The notes: a model not told the origin generated them from the sequence alone. A DNA stretch of 64,000 nt from CAZMSD01 sp964568855 (GCA_964568855.1 CAZMSD010000014.1:1-64000); one strand, 5' to 3'; counted from the first letter of the stretch, positions 17,769 to 27,800 are shown. A program made the numbers and translations.

Positions 17769-19313
17769 TCACGCTGTTGATTCCTTCTGTTGAAGAAAGC
17801 GGAACACCGTTTTCAGCGGCATGGTCACGTATTGAGTCCAAATCAGGTAGACCAGTGCACCGGTTGGTATCGCGACGCACAACCAGAGTGCTGCACGTTC
17901 CGGAAAGAAGAACCAGGCCACTCCGCGGGCGATGAATACCATCAGCAAGCCCCCCGCGACTGAAGGCAGGAAGCACCGTCCCAGCAGCCTCCAGGGAGAG
18001 ACCCGCAGGACACGGGGAAGATAATATGCGTGATACACGATGAACTGGATGGAGTAGTACGCGCATATGCCGACGGCTGCCGCGCCGACCTGAATACGTG
18101 GAGCCAGGATCCAGGTGCATGCCAGAGCAATTACGGCAGCGACGGGGCTGCTGACGACGAGAGCACGAATTCGACCGGTGCCCATCACCACTCCGGCGAT
18201 CGGGGCCAGGTACAGGAACATGAATCCACCCAGCCAGAGGTTCAACCAGGGGCTGAGTATCGCGTAATCCGTTCCAACATACACTTCGAGGAGTCGGTCT
18301 GAAACCGTTATCAAACCGAAGATCAAGCCTGCCATAAAGACCCACGCAACACGAGTCACTTTATAGATGATCAATTCCAGCAGTTCAACGTTCTTTTCCG
18401 CAACCGCTTTCGAGGTGATGGGAAGAAGATTGGACAGAAGAACGCCGTTCAGGAGTACCAGTACACCGCTGATGCCGAATAGGATCTGGTACTCCGCCGC
18501 CACCGATACGCCCTCCACGCAGCGCGCTGCCAGAATAAGCGGTCGCAATTGAATGGCCGACGCCATGGATGCACCGATGATGAAGAGACCGATACTGAAG
18601 GACAGGACCTCCTTGAATTCTGTCCAATACCAGGAAGGGAAGAAGGAGCGTATTGCAGGATAACGATTTTTCCATTTCTTAATATTCATCGGTATGGAGA
18701 TTCTGGATGCGAGCATGAACAGCGTGAAGAAGACCCAGATCGGCAATTGAGCAGATATCGCCGCGAGAATAGTCAGCAGCTTCGATACTTCCTGGATCAC
18801 GTTGATCTTAGCCAGCCAGCTCAGTTGTTCGTCGGCAGCCAGCAATTGTTCGACCATCGAGAAGGGCCATGTAAACAGCGTGAAAACACCTGCTGTAACG
18901 AAGATCCAGCGAAGATTGCTGACTTCAGCTTCCGGGACGTTGAACAACTCGATTCCCAGCCAAGCCAGGCTGATAAACACGATTGCATTCAGAATACCTA
19001 CCGTGCCGTAAAATGTGAAGCTGCTCTGAGCTGCCCGGCCAATAGTAGAGTATTCCGACCTGGCCATCCAGATCGATGCGTGACGGACCAATCCGGTCGG
19101 GAGTCCAAGCGCCGTAATGCTCATGTAGCCGCTCAGGGACATCGCCAGAACCACCAGTCCATATTCCACCTCTCCATAGAATCCGAGCAGCAGGGGTATT
19201 GAAATGAGCTTGATTACACCCCCGGTGATCTTGGCGCTCACCGACCACAGGGTGGAAAATGCAGTTTTCCGAATTCGCCCGCGCTGATTCTGTGGACTGG
19301 CAGTATCAGCCAT
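17769..19313 (-). CDS. Polysaccharide flippase, Wzx-like
   Basis: A 514-residue MOP-superfamily exporter with about 13 hydrophobic segments. The N-terminus (TAFSTLWSVSAKITGGVIKLISIPLLLGF, described in part) has the pattern of Wzx/RfbX flippases, and the central MNIKKWKNRYP loop is cytoplasmic. It would move the lipid-linked repeat unit across the inner membrane for polymerisation. It overlaps the upstream FrhB-like gene by eight bases and is followed closely by the acetyltransferase. It is the only Wzx-like gene in the locus. Confidence 0.85.
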   Translation of the reverse strand: MADTASPQNQRGRIRKTAFSTLWSVSAKITGGVIKLISIPLLLGFYGEVEYGLVVLAMSLSGYMSITALGLPTGLVRHASIWMARSEYSTIGRAAQSSFTFYGTVGILNAIVFISLAWLGIELFNVPEAEVSNLRWIFVTAGVFTLFTWPFSMVEQLLAADEQLSWLAKINVIQEVSKLLTILAAISAQLPIWVFFTLFMLASRISIPMNIKKWKNRYPAIRSFFPSWYWTEFKEVLSFSIGLFIIGASMASAIQLRPLILAARCVEGVSVAAEYQILFGISGVLVLLNGVLLSNLLPITSKAVAEKNVELLELIIYKVTRVAWVFMAGLIFGLITVSDRLLEVYVGTDYAILSPWLNLWLGGFMFLYLAPIAGVVMGTGRIRALVVSSPVAAVIALACTWILAPRIQVGAAAVGICAYYSIQFIVYHAYYLPRVLRVSPWRLLGRCFLPSVAGGLLMVFIARGVAWFFFPERAALWLCVAIPTGALVYLIWTQYVTMPLKTVFRFLQQKESTA

Positions 19314-20544
19314 GAGTTCTCCGGTATGCCCGTTTCAGGGAACCAAAAAAACTCCGAACCACTTCCTTCAAGCCAGCTCTTGCAATATTACCGTATATGT
19401 ACAGACCTTGATAGCGAGGCACGGAGGCGCCACCAAATCGGTAACCCCAAAGCCGGGCCGCCACCACGGAGCGTCTTGAGCGCTGGTAAGCCTGGATCCG
19501 ATTCAAAGCCTCCAGGTCGTAGTTTACAGCGCCGAGCAGTCCGGAACGAATGCTCTCGTGAAGCATTCTGCTACCGCGTTGACTGCGAACCAGGATCAGG
19601 CTGCGACCCTCCGAGTCAGGGAATTCTGGATAGCCGTCGCTTGCTTCCCAGGCATCGGCACAGACAATATCCGCCAGACAACCGATTCCATCTGCGCATA
19701 TCTTGCAGCGATTATGCAGTCGCGTATTGAGCACTTCACCCCATGACTCCTGGTAGCTCAGACTCGCCTCGCGGCCATCCGAAGTCCGGGCGGTCGCTCT
19801 TCCCGGCCACCCGCAACCTCGATAACGGAAGGATTCGAGCGTATCACGGGTGATCCCCATTCGCTGAAGAAGGGTCTCTGTGGCCAAGAGGCTGGGAGTC
19901 CCGGCGCAGAAGAAAGAGACGATGAGCATGACGCGCTCGGCGAATTCCGTCCTGTGCTTGAGATACTGCCGCAGTGCCGCTACGTCGCAGGGACGGCAAA
20001 CCACCGCCAATCGTTCCGCGGGGTCGGACAAAGCATCATGCAGCCCCGCAAGGGGTGCCGCCGGCGCATATCGAGATCCGGTCCTGTGCAATAGATCCGG
20101 CAGACTCCGGCTGATCCCGGGAGCGAGTTCAAGCGGGTCATGTGCGGATGGTCCGATATGAAGTACTGCGGTGGCATTTCCGGATTCGAGCAAGTGAAGC
20201 AGGAGCGCCGTAATTGCACCGCCAGAGGAAGCCCTGTGCCGGATACGATGGTCGGTCGCATGACCCACCAGCACCTCGTGAAGAGGTCCCCACAGTCGAT
20301 CGTAACGGATTCCGGCGGGTCGTTCCAGCTTGACCCGCAACCCTGGACAACTTGTCCTGATGACTTCCCACTGTTGTTCGTTGATGTGATCCGTTCGTGG
20401 ATGCAGGAAACCATCCGCTTTCAGAACCAGCCGCACCTGGCCATCGGTAACAGCGGGACATAGTCCGCAGGCAATACACAATCCAGCCCTGTCGATGTCC
20501 TCAGGGCTGTTCAACAAGTGGCCTGAAACTTTCGACAAGAGCAC
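19306..20544 (-). CDS. Coenzyme F420 hydrogenase/dehydrogenase beta-subunit-like (FrhB) protein
   Basis: A 412-residue protein of the FrhB family. The N-terminal CIACGLCPAV is a partial [4Fe-4S] motif. HRASSGGAITALLLHLLESG and VCRPCDVAALRQYL match the conserved flavin/F420-binding region. Further cysteines are in CKICADGIGCLADIVCADAW. Members with this architecture are often found in exopolysaccharide clusters next to pyruvyltransferases, where their redox role is not well established. Here it overlaps the pyruvyltransferase gene by 44 bases and the flippase gene by eight. The long overlap may mean a later start. Confidence 0.75.
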   Translation of the reverse strand: MLLSKVSGHLLNSPEDIDRAGLCIACGLCPAVTDGQVRLVLKADGFLHPRTDHINEQQWEVIRTSCPGLRVKLERPAGIRYDRLWGPLHEVLVGHATDHRIRHRASSGGAITALLLHLLESGNATAVLHIGPSAHDPLELAPGISRSLPDLLHRTGSRYAPAAPLAGLHDALSDPAERLAVVCRPCDVAALRQYLKHRTEFAERVMLIVSFFCAGTPSLLATETLLQRMGITRDTLESFRYRGCGWPGRATARTSDGREASLSYQESWGEVLNTRLHNRCKICADGIGCLADIVCADAWEASDGYPEFPDSEGRSLILVRSQRGSRMLHESIRSGLLGAVNYDLEALNRIQAYQRSRRSVVAARLWGYRFGGASVPRYQGLYIYGNIARAGLKEVVRSFFGSLKRAYRRTHG

Positions 20545-21700
20545 TAACGAATCTATCGTGATCTTGAAGTATCTGCTTCAATCGTACCTCAATTGTCTCT
20601 CGCAACAGGTTCCTGTCATCGTATCCATCCAGGACTTTTCGGCGTACCTCATTCGCATTCTCCAGGCGCAGGTCGGCCACGTATGGGTAGTCGAGCGAAT
20701 CCGCGAACAGGCCGCCAAACTTCCTGCTGTACGCAATCGGTACAACTGGAACCCCTACCGCGAAAGCGGCAATGCATGCGTGCATCCGCGAACCGGTGAA
20801 GAAGTCCAAACCTGAAATAAAAGACTTAGCCTCCATCGGTGTTCTGAACTCCGGCGCGAGTTCAACTGCTGGAAAAAGACGTCGCAATTCCCGGTTAGCG
20901 CTTGCATCATCTTCGACATGGCCGCTGCCGGCAAGAACATGAGGTATCAGAGTGACATTTTTCGATCCCCGTTGCAGGAGGGATTCGATGACATCGCAAA
21001 TGAGATCCCGGTAATTGCATTTCAACCGGAACATGTTGTCACCGGTGTATCCCCCGTTCCAGAGCAGGCCAGAGACGTTAATCCCGATGCTTGAGGTGTC
21101 GTCCAGTGGTTTGGCCTGTTCGAAGGGCAGCATGAAGGCAACATCCAGGCTGATCTGATGCTTGCGATCAGGGTCTAATCCCCGCAGTAACCGCAGACTG
21201 AGACTATCTCGCGGTGTTACCATTCTTGCCTTCCGAAGCAGCCGGCGGCCGATCCATCGAGCAAACCGATGATCGAAGGGTCCGATAGTCTGAGGAAACA
21301 GGTAGAGGGGCTTCCCAGCAAGTCTGGTCAGGATTTTCGAAAAGGCGAGGTTAGTGAAGCGTCCTTTTCCATAGATATCAGTGAAGCTGTCACCTTCCCC
21401 AAGATCAATTACCAGATCAGCCCACTTAAGCGTATTACTGTATGTTCGGAGACCTCGCTTAACGATACCCTTCCAGGAAAGATGCGTAACTGGGAAAAAT
21501 GTATAAGAAATGGTTTTGTCACCAAGTTCCAGGTTGTCATCATGAGCGCTCTGCCTTCCGGTTCCGCACAAGCGATAGCTGAATTCCACTCCCAGGTGTT
21601 TCGAAACCTCGTCAAGCACGTGCAGTGCGGAATACGTGATAGCATTGACACCCAGATTCGCAGAAGATGTTGTGCCCCAAACAATGCAAATTCGTTTCAT
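20501..21700 (-). CDS. Polysaccharide pyruvyl transferase family protein
   Basis: A 399-residue protein of the CsaB/WcaK pyruvyltransferase family. Family marks are IVWGTTSSANLGVNAITYSA at the N-terminus, LVIDLGEGDSFTDIYGKGRF, LFPQTIGPFDHR, and the C-terminal SRMHACIAAFAVGVPVVPIAY, where the SxMH motif is the usual signature. It should attach a ketal-linked pyruvate from phosphoenolpyruvate to a sugar of the surface polysaccharide. It is the first gene of a four-gene leftward operon (pyruvyltransferase, FrhB-like, flippase, acetyltransferase) and is divergent from the polymerase gene across 159 bases. Confidence 0.85.
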   Translation of the reverse strand: MKRICIVWGTTSSANLGVNAITYSALHVLDEVSKHLGVEFSYRLCGTGRQSAHDDNLELGDKTISYTFFPVTHLSWKGIVKRGLRTYSNTLKWADLVIDLGEGDSFTDIYGKGRFTNLAFSKILTRLAGKPLYLFPQTIGPFDHRFARWIGRRLLRKARMVTPRDSLSLRLLRGLDPDRKHQISLDVAFMLPFEQAKPLDDTSSIGINVSGLLWNGGYTGDNMFRLKCNYRDLICDVIESLLQRGSKNVTLIPHVLAGSGHVEDDASANRELRRLFPAVELAPEFRTPMEAKSFISGLDFFTGSRMHACIAAFAVGVPVVPIAYSRKFGGLFADSLDYPYVADLRLENANEVRRKVLDGYDDRNLLRETIEVRLKQILQDHDRFVSALVESFRPLVEQP

Positions 21701-21859
21701 GCGATAATGTTAGATGAACTTATGTTCAAAGCTGCCCATCAGACGACGGTCTCATCAAGATGGTCCGGGAGGTCCGTTTGTGAATTCATCGCAAGGACGA
21801 ATCGCGCCTGATTTGTTCTTATCTTACTGAATTAGAATCAATCGAGTGAAACCGGAATC

Positions 21860-23221
21860 GTGTCGGATATGCAGGCGGACAACTCAAAGCGTCAGGCGAA
21901 AGTCATATCCAATTCGCTGGGAATTCTCAACGGCGCTATCCTGGCCTTCGTCGATATCGACATCTTTGGCTTCAGTCACATCGTCTTCCTATTTATTGTG
22001 GCAGCCATAAACGCATTTCTTCTGGGTCCGGTGGCGAAAAGATCTTTGGCGAACCATTCTTCCGATCCATGGATAAGAATTTTCCTGCTATACGCCCTAT
22101 TCTACCTTGTTGTTACCGGATTTTCATTTCTCATGGTTTCTGAAGGAGATTATGCGGGATATAAAGTGACCAATATCGTTGGATACATACGAATTACTTC
22201 AATCTGGATGTTCTATATCTTATCGATTTGGCTGCTGCGATATTTAAAAGATTTCAATTGTGTTCTTCGGATGATCCTTGTATCCTGGTTATTTTTCAAT
22301 ATTACTTACGGCTTAATCGAATTAGCCTATGGTGGCCCAATAAACGATTTTTTTCATACGCAGTTTGCGCATCCTAGAGGAAGAATCCGCATGCTAGGGT
22401 TTGAGCCATCCTACTCTGGGTACATGATTCTGTTTATTGCCATGCTGACACTCTTCCTGAAAGGCAAGTTCGATCTGCGCAGTCGGATCCTGGCCGGACT
22501 GGTTGTGTTTCTTTTCACAATGATTTCTTCCAAGGGCGCCGTTATCGCGTTGGTATTAGCGATTATCGGTACAGGACTGTTTATATTCATCCAACTCATC
22601 CGCATGCGGCAGCTCTATAAGAGTGTTGTTTTTAATAGTGTTGTGTTCATTTCTATGCTGTCAATTATGCTGTATCTGACATTGGACCCCAAAAAGCTGG
22701 CCGACTTCTACTACAACGTTTTTTTCCCATTGACGAAAAGCGAAGAGGCCCGTCGCAGCCTTGTATTCAGTTCCGATTATCGATTCGGCAGTTTCACGAC
22801 CCGCTATGCATCAATGCTGACCTCGTGGGAGATCTTCAAACAGCATCCCTTGTTTGGTGTTGGCGTTGGCATGGGACCCAGGCACTTCTACGACTACATG
22901 CTGGAGAGCAGATTCTTCAACGAGGAAATGTGGACTTCGTTCATCGGTTCGCGTACGAGTAAGAACTTCTTCTTCCAGAACCTTGTGGAAGGAGGTTTGA
23001 TCGGAATCAGCCTGCTGATCTCCTTGATCGTAGTCACATTCAAGCGTGTTTTTCCCTATCTGTCCGTGAGAGAACGAATCAGTTCCGTTCTATTCGTACT
23101 CTTCTTCCTGCTCGGGATGCTTCTCACCGAGCGGGTGCCGTTCCTGCTGATTCTGCTTTTCTACTACATGATCTACTCGCAGCGGATCGATCGACGCGAT
23201 GAGGATTGGGCCAATGCCTGA
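21860..23221 (+). CDS. O-antigen polymerase/ligase-like membrane protein (Wzy-like)
   Basis: A 453-residue protein with about 11 hydrophobic segments and a long extracytoplasmic loop near residues 290-370 containing RFGSFTTRYASMLTSWEIFK and HPLFGVGVGMGP, the layout of Wzy polymerases and O-antigen ligases (Wzy_C). It would join repeat units in the periplasm. The start is a GTG; an ATG three codons later is an alternative. The first 800 bases are clearly richer in A+T than the neighbours, which is common for wzy genes. It overlaps the next glycosyltransferase gene by eight bases. Confidence 0.75.
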   Translation: MSDMQADNSKRQAKVISNSLGILNGAILAFVDIDIFGFSHIVFLFIVAAINAFLLGPVAKRSLANHSSDPWIRIFLLYALFYLVVTGFSFLMVSEGDYAGYKVTNIVGYIRITSIWMFYILSIWLLRYLKDFNCVLRMILVSWLFFNITYGLIELAYGGPINDFFHTQFAHPRGRIRMLGFEPSYSGYMILFIAMLTLFLKGKFDLRSRILAGLVVFLFTMISSKGAVIALVLAIIGTGLFIFIQLIRMRQLYKSVVFNSVVFISMLSIMLYLTLDPKKLADFYYNVFFPLTKSEEARRSLVFSSDYRFGSFTTRYASMLTSWEIFKQHPLFGVGVGMGPRHFYDYMLESRFFNEEMWTSFIGSRTSKNFFFQNLVEGGLIGISLLISLIVVTFKRVFPYLSVRERISSVLFVLFFLLGMLLTERVPFLLILLFYYMIYSQRIDRRDEDWANA

Positions 23222-24293
23222 GCCTCGTCGCGTTCTTCTGGTAGAACCGAACGGGATGGGGGGGCACGCGGAGTACTGCCGCTCACTCAGGGAGATTCTT
23301 TCCTCCAGGTACCGGGTCGGGGTCCTTACCCGCAAGCGTGACGGGGTGCGGTGGAAGGCGGAAGATGCGGTCCTGTCCCGTGTGACGCGCTTGGGTCTCT
23401 ATGCCGGGATCTGGAACTTCCTCCGTCGCCGAGGCAGGCGGTACGACGTGATACACTTCCAGGTTCTCAATCTGTTCATGGTCGTCGTTCGTCTGTTGCT
23501 GTACCTGCCTCGACGGAAGGTGAGAGTCGTCTATACCTGGCATAATCTGGTGGAGCATCGATCGACTCCCGCGGCCAGGTTCGCACATGCCGGTCGGCTG
23601 ATCCTGCTGCGTTGGGGGTTGGTGCATGGAATCTACCTACATGACACCTTGAAACCGCTGTTCGAAAAGGGCGTGATCTCGCTGCCGGGTCCTAGGCCGT
23701 CTTTCGTGCCCCACCATTCGTTCCGGTCCTACGACGAGCTGTGCGAGGAGTATCAGCGATGCAAGGACGGCAGGGGAGTCAACCTGCTGTTCTTCGGCGT
23801 GGTGCGCCGGAACAAGGGGCTCAAGGAATTCCTCGAACTGCTTCTACCGGACAGCTACCCGCTGCGTTTCCGCATCGCGGGAAGGTTTGTCGATTACCCG
23901 GCCGGTGATCTACAGAAATACAGCGCGATGTTCGATGAACTGAACATTGAGGATCGCTTCATTTCCCCCGAGGAAAAGGCCGGGTACTTTCGCTGGGCCG
24001 ATTGGTGTGTTCTGCCGCATACCAGTGAATTCGTGGCCACCAGCGGTGTTCTGATCGATGCCTACGACTATGGAATCCCGGTCCTGGCGCTCAGGGGTTC
24101 CGCGCTGGCCGGGGAAGTGGAAGCTGCGGGAACCGGTCTCGTGCTCGATCCGACGAATGCCGACGAAGAGAGACGCACGATCACCGCCCGACTCAGGGAC
24201 GAGAAGTTGCGCAGCGAACTCCGCGGAGTGATACGTCGCGAGATGCTGGAAAGACGAAGGCCGGAAGCCATTTGCGCCGCATATGACTACTGA
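23214..24293 (+). CDS. Family 4 glycosyltransferase
   Basis: A 359-residue GT-B type enzyme. The N-terminal domain opens with VLLVEPNGMGGHAEYCRSL. The linker is followed by the donor domain: VNLLFFGVVRRNKGLKEFL, then FRIAGRF, and the acidic loop ATSGVLIDAYDYGIPVLA, where the usual E-x7-E pattern is changed. The ATG at 23214 overlaps the end of the polymerase gene and was chosen for that coupling. It should transfer a sugar to the growing unit on the cytoplasmic face. Confidence 0.8.
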   Translation: MPEPRRVLLVEPNGMGGHAEYCRSLREILSSRYRVGVLTRKRDGVRWKAEDAVLSRVTRLGLYAGIWNFLRRRGRRYDVIHFQVLNLFMVVVRLLLYLPRRKVRVVYTWHNLVEHRSTPAARFAHAGRLILLRWGLVHGIYLHDTLKPLFEKGVISLPGPRPSFVPHHSFRSYDELCEEYQRCKDGRGVNLLFFGVVRRNKGLKEFLELLLPDSYPLRFRIAGRFVDYPAGDLQKYSAMFDELNIEDRFISPEEKAGYFRWADWCVLPHTSEFVATSGVLIDAYDYGIPVLALRGSALAGEVEAAGTGLVLDPTNADEERRTITARLRDEKLRSELRGVIRREMLERRRPEAICAAYDY

Positions 24294-24308
24294 TACGCTC
24301 CACCGGCG

Positions 24309-25397
24309 ATGAACAGTCATCTCCCCATACTGTACTACCACAGCGTGGCCGACCACCCGCGCCAGCATCCCTGGGCCTTCCTGAGCGCGCGGATATCCGA
24401 GTTCAGGCGCCAGATGGAGTGGCTGTCGCTTCACCGTTATCGGACTGTGACGTGGAAAGAGCTGCGGTCGTTCCTGGAAGGCTCGAAGCCCCTGCCTTCC
24501 AAATCCCTGATGATTCAGTTCGATGACGGCTTTCTAGACAACTGGTCGGTTGTTTTCCCGATCATGCGCGATCTGGATCTGTGTTACAGCATCGTGGTAT
24601 CCGCCGATTTCATCGATCCTTCCGAAGAGATCAGACCCTTTGTGCGTGATACGCTGGACGAACCCCGCGAGAGATGGTGGGGATACCTGAACCTTGAGGA
24701 GATGAGAAGGATGGAGAAGTCGGGCCTGGTGGACATCCAGTCCCATTCGCAGACACACACGTGGTATGAATGTGGTCCGGCTGTGCTTGGCCGCTTCAGC
24801 GAATTGAAGAGCAGACGCCCCTTGCCTTGGCTGTACTGGAACCAACGGCCGGAGCGGAAGCCCCATTGGCTGCTCGACGACTGGGAGGCTGAAGTAGATC
24901 CCGACGCACCGGTGTTCGAACACGGGAAAGCACTGGAGATCCGGCGATATCTGCCGTCAAGGGAGTACACTGATCTGCTCCTGCGAGGGTTCGACCAGCG
25001 CGAATGCACGGAGCGATTGGGTGTCGATGGACTTGGCCGACATGAGACTGACGATGAACGAAGAGACAGAATGCGAATCGAGCTCGCCTCCGTGAAGCAT
25101 CTGCTGGAGCAGGAATTGAGCAAACAGGTGGATGCGCTCGTCTGGCCGGGCGGGGGGTACGGCGAGGAGAGTCTTCGCATAGCCCGGGATCTGGGCTACC
25201 GGATTTTCAGCAAAGGGAAAGAACTGAATCGCTTCGGATCGGGCAGCACCTCGGTGAGCCGCCTGGCGGGGATCCTCAGCCTGAGGGGCAAGCCGCTCCC
25301 GGCGGGACAGCTCTGGTTTCTCAACCTGCAATTGCTGCGGGGAAGAAGCCCGGGCCTGAATGCCGCCGCGCGTATCGTCAAGAACATCGTCCGCTGA
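24309..25397 (+). CDS. Polysaccharide deacetylase family protein
   Basis: A 362-residue NodB-type enzyme. Motif 1 is MIQFDDGFLDNW (the DD of the metal/catalytic pair), and the His-bearing motif 2 is VDIQSHSQTHTWY. Near the end, ALVWPGGGYGEESLRIARDLGY is motif 3/4. A 90-residue insertion between the motifs (RRPLPWLYWNQRPERKPHW region) is unusual. It probably removes N-acetyl groups from a sugar of the polysaccharide. No signal peptide is visible, so it may act on precursors in the cytoplasm. Fifteen bases separate it from the preceding glycosyltransferase. Confidence 0.82.
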   Translation: MNSHLPILYYHSVADHPRQHPWAFLSARISEFRRQMEWLSLHRYRTVTWKELRSFLEGSKPLPSKSLMIQFDDGFLDNWSVVFPIMRDLDLCYSIVVSADFIDPSEEIRPFVRDTLDEPRERWWGYLNLEEMRRMEKSGLVDIQSHSQTHTWYECGPAVLGRFSELKSRRPLPWLYWNQRPERKPHWLLDDWEAEVDPDAPVFEHGKALEIRRYLPSREYTDLLLRGFDQRECTERLGVDGLGRHETDDERRDRMRIELASVKHLLEQELSKQVDALVWPGGGYGEESLRIARDLGYRIFSKGKELNRFGSGSTSVSRLAGILSLRGKPLPAGQLWFLNLQLLRGRSPGLNAAARIVKNIVR

Positions 25398-25399
25398 GC

Positions 25400-26737
25400 A
25401 TGTTGAATGAATTCTACAGCCGCTTACCGCTGCTCGGTCAGGAACTACTGTTGACGGCTTACAACAGTTATGTGATGTGGAAGAAATACGGCTGCCTGTT
25501 CCACCTGTCCGAAGGGAACGCGATAAGACATCCCGAATCCGCCTTTGATTCACGCCGGGCTTTGCTGGGATTCCTCGAGCGCGCCAGGAAAGACTCGCCT
25601 TATTATGCACGCGTACTTCCGGAGAGGCGCGAGCTTGAATCCGCCGCCGGGCCTGCCGAGATTCTCTCTCGTCTGCCTCTGATGCCTAAATCGCTATTCA
25701 AGGAACAGGCCCGCAAGATCATCTCCAGGCGGGCGAACATCTTCAACAGTGTCGGCTTCCGAACGAGCGGCACGACCGGCATGCCCTTGACCGGCAGGCT
25801 GGCCAGGAGGGATCTTCGCAACCGGTACGTCGCGCTCAGGGAGTGGTTTCGAGGGTCGGGCGCGGATCTTTCGATGCGCTGGGCCAGGTTCTCGGGCGTG
25901 GACCTGCTGGGAAAGTCCACGGCCTGCATCGCCAGGCGTGATCTGCTGCTGGGGCACTTGTTCCTCTCGGTGTATCACATGAAGTCGGAGACCGTATCGC
26001 AATATCACCGAGCCCTCAGAAATAACGGGACGCAGGTGCTGGAAGGCTACCCCTCCGCCGTGGCGACCCTTGCCGGTCTGTTGATCGAAGGCGGATTCGG
26101 TCCGCTCCGGCTGGAACACGTGTTCACCACGGCCGAGACGCTTTCCGACGATCAAAGAAGCCTGATCGCGCGCGTATTCGGCGTGGAACCGAGGGAGTAT
26201 TACGGCAGCGCGGAAATGTCGCCGCTGATCGTGTCCGGGGAGGATGGGCTGATGCGGCTTATCGCGCGCACGGGCCTGGTCGAGTTGCTCGATGCCCGGG
26301 ATCGTCCGGTGATACAACCGGGCCAACTCGGTAGATTGGTGGTGACCAGCCTTAACAGCGAATTCATGCCCCTCATTCGCTATGACATCGGCGACTTCGC
26401 GGAGTACCATTCGGGCGGGGTTGATGATCTGATCCTGCGGAGGATATACGGACGCAGGGAGGAGATCGTCCGCGGCGAGGATGGACGATACGTGGGAAGG
26501 TTGTCAACCGCGCTGAAGAAACTGCCGCAGGCGGTGCTGGAATCCCAATTGCGTATCGCGGAGGACCGGGTGCGCCTATGTTACGTAGCCGCGGAAGAAG
26601 TCTCGCACGAACAACTGGTGCCGTTCGTCAGGAGTATCACGAGCAAACTGGGCGAGGTCAGACTGTCGATCGAGCGGGTCTCTGAGATCCAACTCGGCCC
26701 GCACGGCAAGAAGACGGCCGTCGTCGTCGAGAAGTAG
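25400..26737 (+). CDS. CapK/PaaK-like adenylate-forming enzyme
   Basis: A 445-residue protein of the phenylacetate-CoA ligase/CapK family common in capsule and exopolysaccharide loci. The phosphate-binding motif is FRTSGTTGMPL at about residues 117-127. FTTAETLSDDQR, YYGSAEMSPLI and the hinge LIRYDIGDFAEY follow, then RIYGRREEIVRGEDG. It presumably activates a carboxylic acid that is then joined to the polysaccharide, but the acid is unknown. It is coupled to the deacetylase (two-base gap) and to the following glycosyltransferase (one-base gap). Confidence 0.82.
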   Translation: MLNEFYSRLPLLGQELLLTAYNSYVMWKKYGCLFHLSEGNAIRHPESAFDSRRALLGFLERARKDSPYYARVLPERRELESAAGPAEILSRLPLMPKSLFKEQARKIISRRANIFNSVGFRTSGTTGMPLTGRLARRDLRNRYVALREWFRGSGADLSMRWARFSGVDLLGKSTACIARRDLLLGHLFLSVYHMKSETVSQYHRALRNNGTQVLEGYPSAVATLAGLLIEGGFGPLRLEHVFTTAETLSDDQRSLIARVFGVEPREYYGSAEMSPLIVSGEDGLMRLIARTGLVELLDARDRPVIQPGQLGRLVVTSLNSEFMPLIRYDIGDFAEYHSGGVDDLILRRIYGRREEIVRGEDGRYVGRLSTALKKLPQAVLESQLRIAEDRVRLCYVAAEEVSHEQLVPFVRSITSKLGEVRLSIERVSEIQLGPHGKKTAVVVEK

Positions 26738-26738
26738 A

Positions 26739-27800
26739 ATGCGGATCGCCTACGTCATCAGTTCCCTCATGCTGGGCGGCGGGGAACGCCTGCTGGTCAA
26801 TCTGGTGAATCACCTGCCCGAGGATCACCAGGTGCTCGTGGTGGTGCTCAAGAGCGGCATGCCGCTCCTGACCCAGATCACCAATCCCGGGGTGCGGGTG
26901 GTCAGTCTACGGGCGAAGTCGTACTTCAACCCGATGCTGTTCGTCCGCCTGATCCGCACCCTGCGAGGATTCGAACCAGACATCGTGCACGCCCATATGA
27001 CCCTGTCCAGCCTGCTCAGCCGAGTGGCGCAGCCCTTTCTCCGCGACCCAGTGCTGATCAACCACTACCACGGCCTGTCCCACTGGAAAGGATTTACACT
27101 CAGGCTGACCGATCGACTGACCCAGGGTTGCGTGGATCGAGTCATCTGTTGCAGCCAGGCCAGCAGGAGGCAGCGGATCGAATCGGACGGATTGGATCCC
27201 GCTCTGATCGAGGTGATGCCGAATGCAATACGCGTTGATGATTTCACCCTGCAGAAGGACCGGTCCCGTGCTGCGAACATCCTGGGCCTGGCGGGCAGAT
27301 TGACTCCCATCAAGCAGGTGGACTTGGCGATCCGTCTGTTCGGCCAGCTTCGGAGCCATGGAATTCCGGTGCTGTTGAAGATTGCCGGGGACGGCCCCGA
27401 GCATGGACCGCTGAGGGATCTGGCCGCTGAGCTGGACCTGACGCCGTATGTGGAATTCCTGGGAAACGTCGAAGACATGGCGGACTTCTACGCCGGGATA
27501 GACGTCTTCTTACTCAGCTCAAGGTACGAGGATCTGCCCTTGGTGCTTCTGGAAGCGCTCGCGGCAGGCAAGTTCATCGTTTCCAATGATGTCGGTGGAG
27601 TGCGCGACATTCTAACGGGTGCTCCGCATGCCTTGATTCTGGACCTGGATTCGGAAGACGCGGTGGACCGGATTGTCCGCTTCATTAGGGATCTACCGAC
27701 GGGACGGGTTTCAAGAGAAAACCGGACGCATGCCGCACGCTTTGATATCAGGGAGTACGCCCGCCGCATGGTCCTGCTGTACGAATCATTGTTGCGTTGA
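26739..27800 (+). CDS. Family 4 glycosyltransferase
   Basis: A 353-residue GT-B enzyme. The N-terminus IAYVISSLMLGGGERLLVNL is the classic GT4 start. PDIVHAHMTLSSLLSR follows. The donor site contains ILGLAGRLTPIKQVDLAIRL, LLKIAGDGPEHGPL and VFLLSSRYEDLPLVLLEALA with the E-x7-E pair. It belongs to the same run as the CapK-like gene. A 253-base AT-leaning spacer follows before the AT-rich gene block. Confidence 0.9.
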   Translation: MRIAYVISSLMLGGGERLLVNLVNHLPEDHQVLVVVLKSGMPLLTQITNPGVRVVSLRAKSYFNPMLFVRLIRTLRGFEPDIVHAHMTLSSLLSRVAQPFLRDPVLINHYHGLSHWKGFTLRLTDRLTQGCVDRVICCSQASRRQRIESDGLDPALIEVMPNAIRVDDFTLQKDRSRAANILGLAGRLTPIKQVDLAIRLFGQLRSHGIPVLLKIAGDGPEHGPLRDLAAELDLTPYVEFLGNVEDMADFYAGIDVFLLSSRYEDLPLVLLEALAAGKFIVSNDVGGVRDILTGAPHALILDLDSEDAVDRIVRFIRDLPTGRVSRENRTHAARFDIREYARRMVLLYESLLR

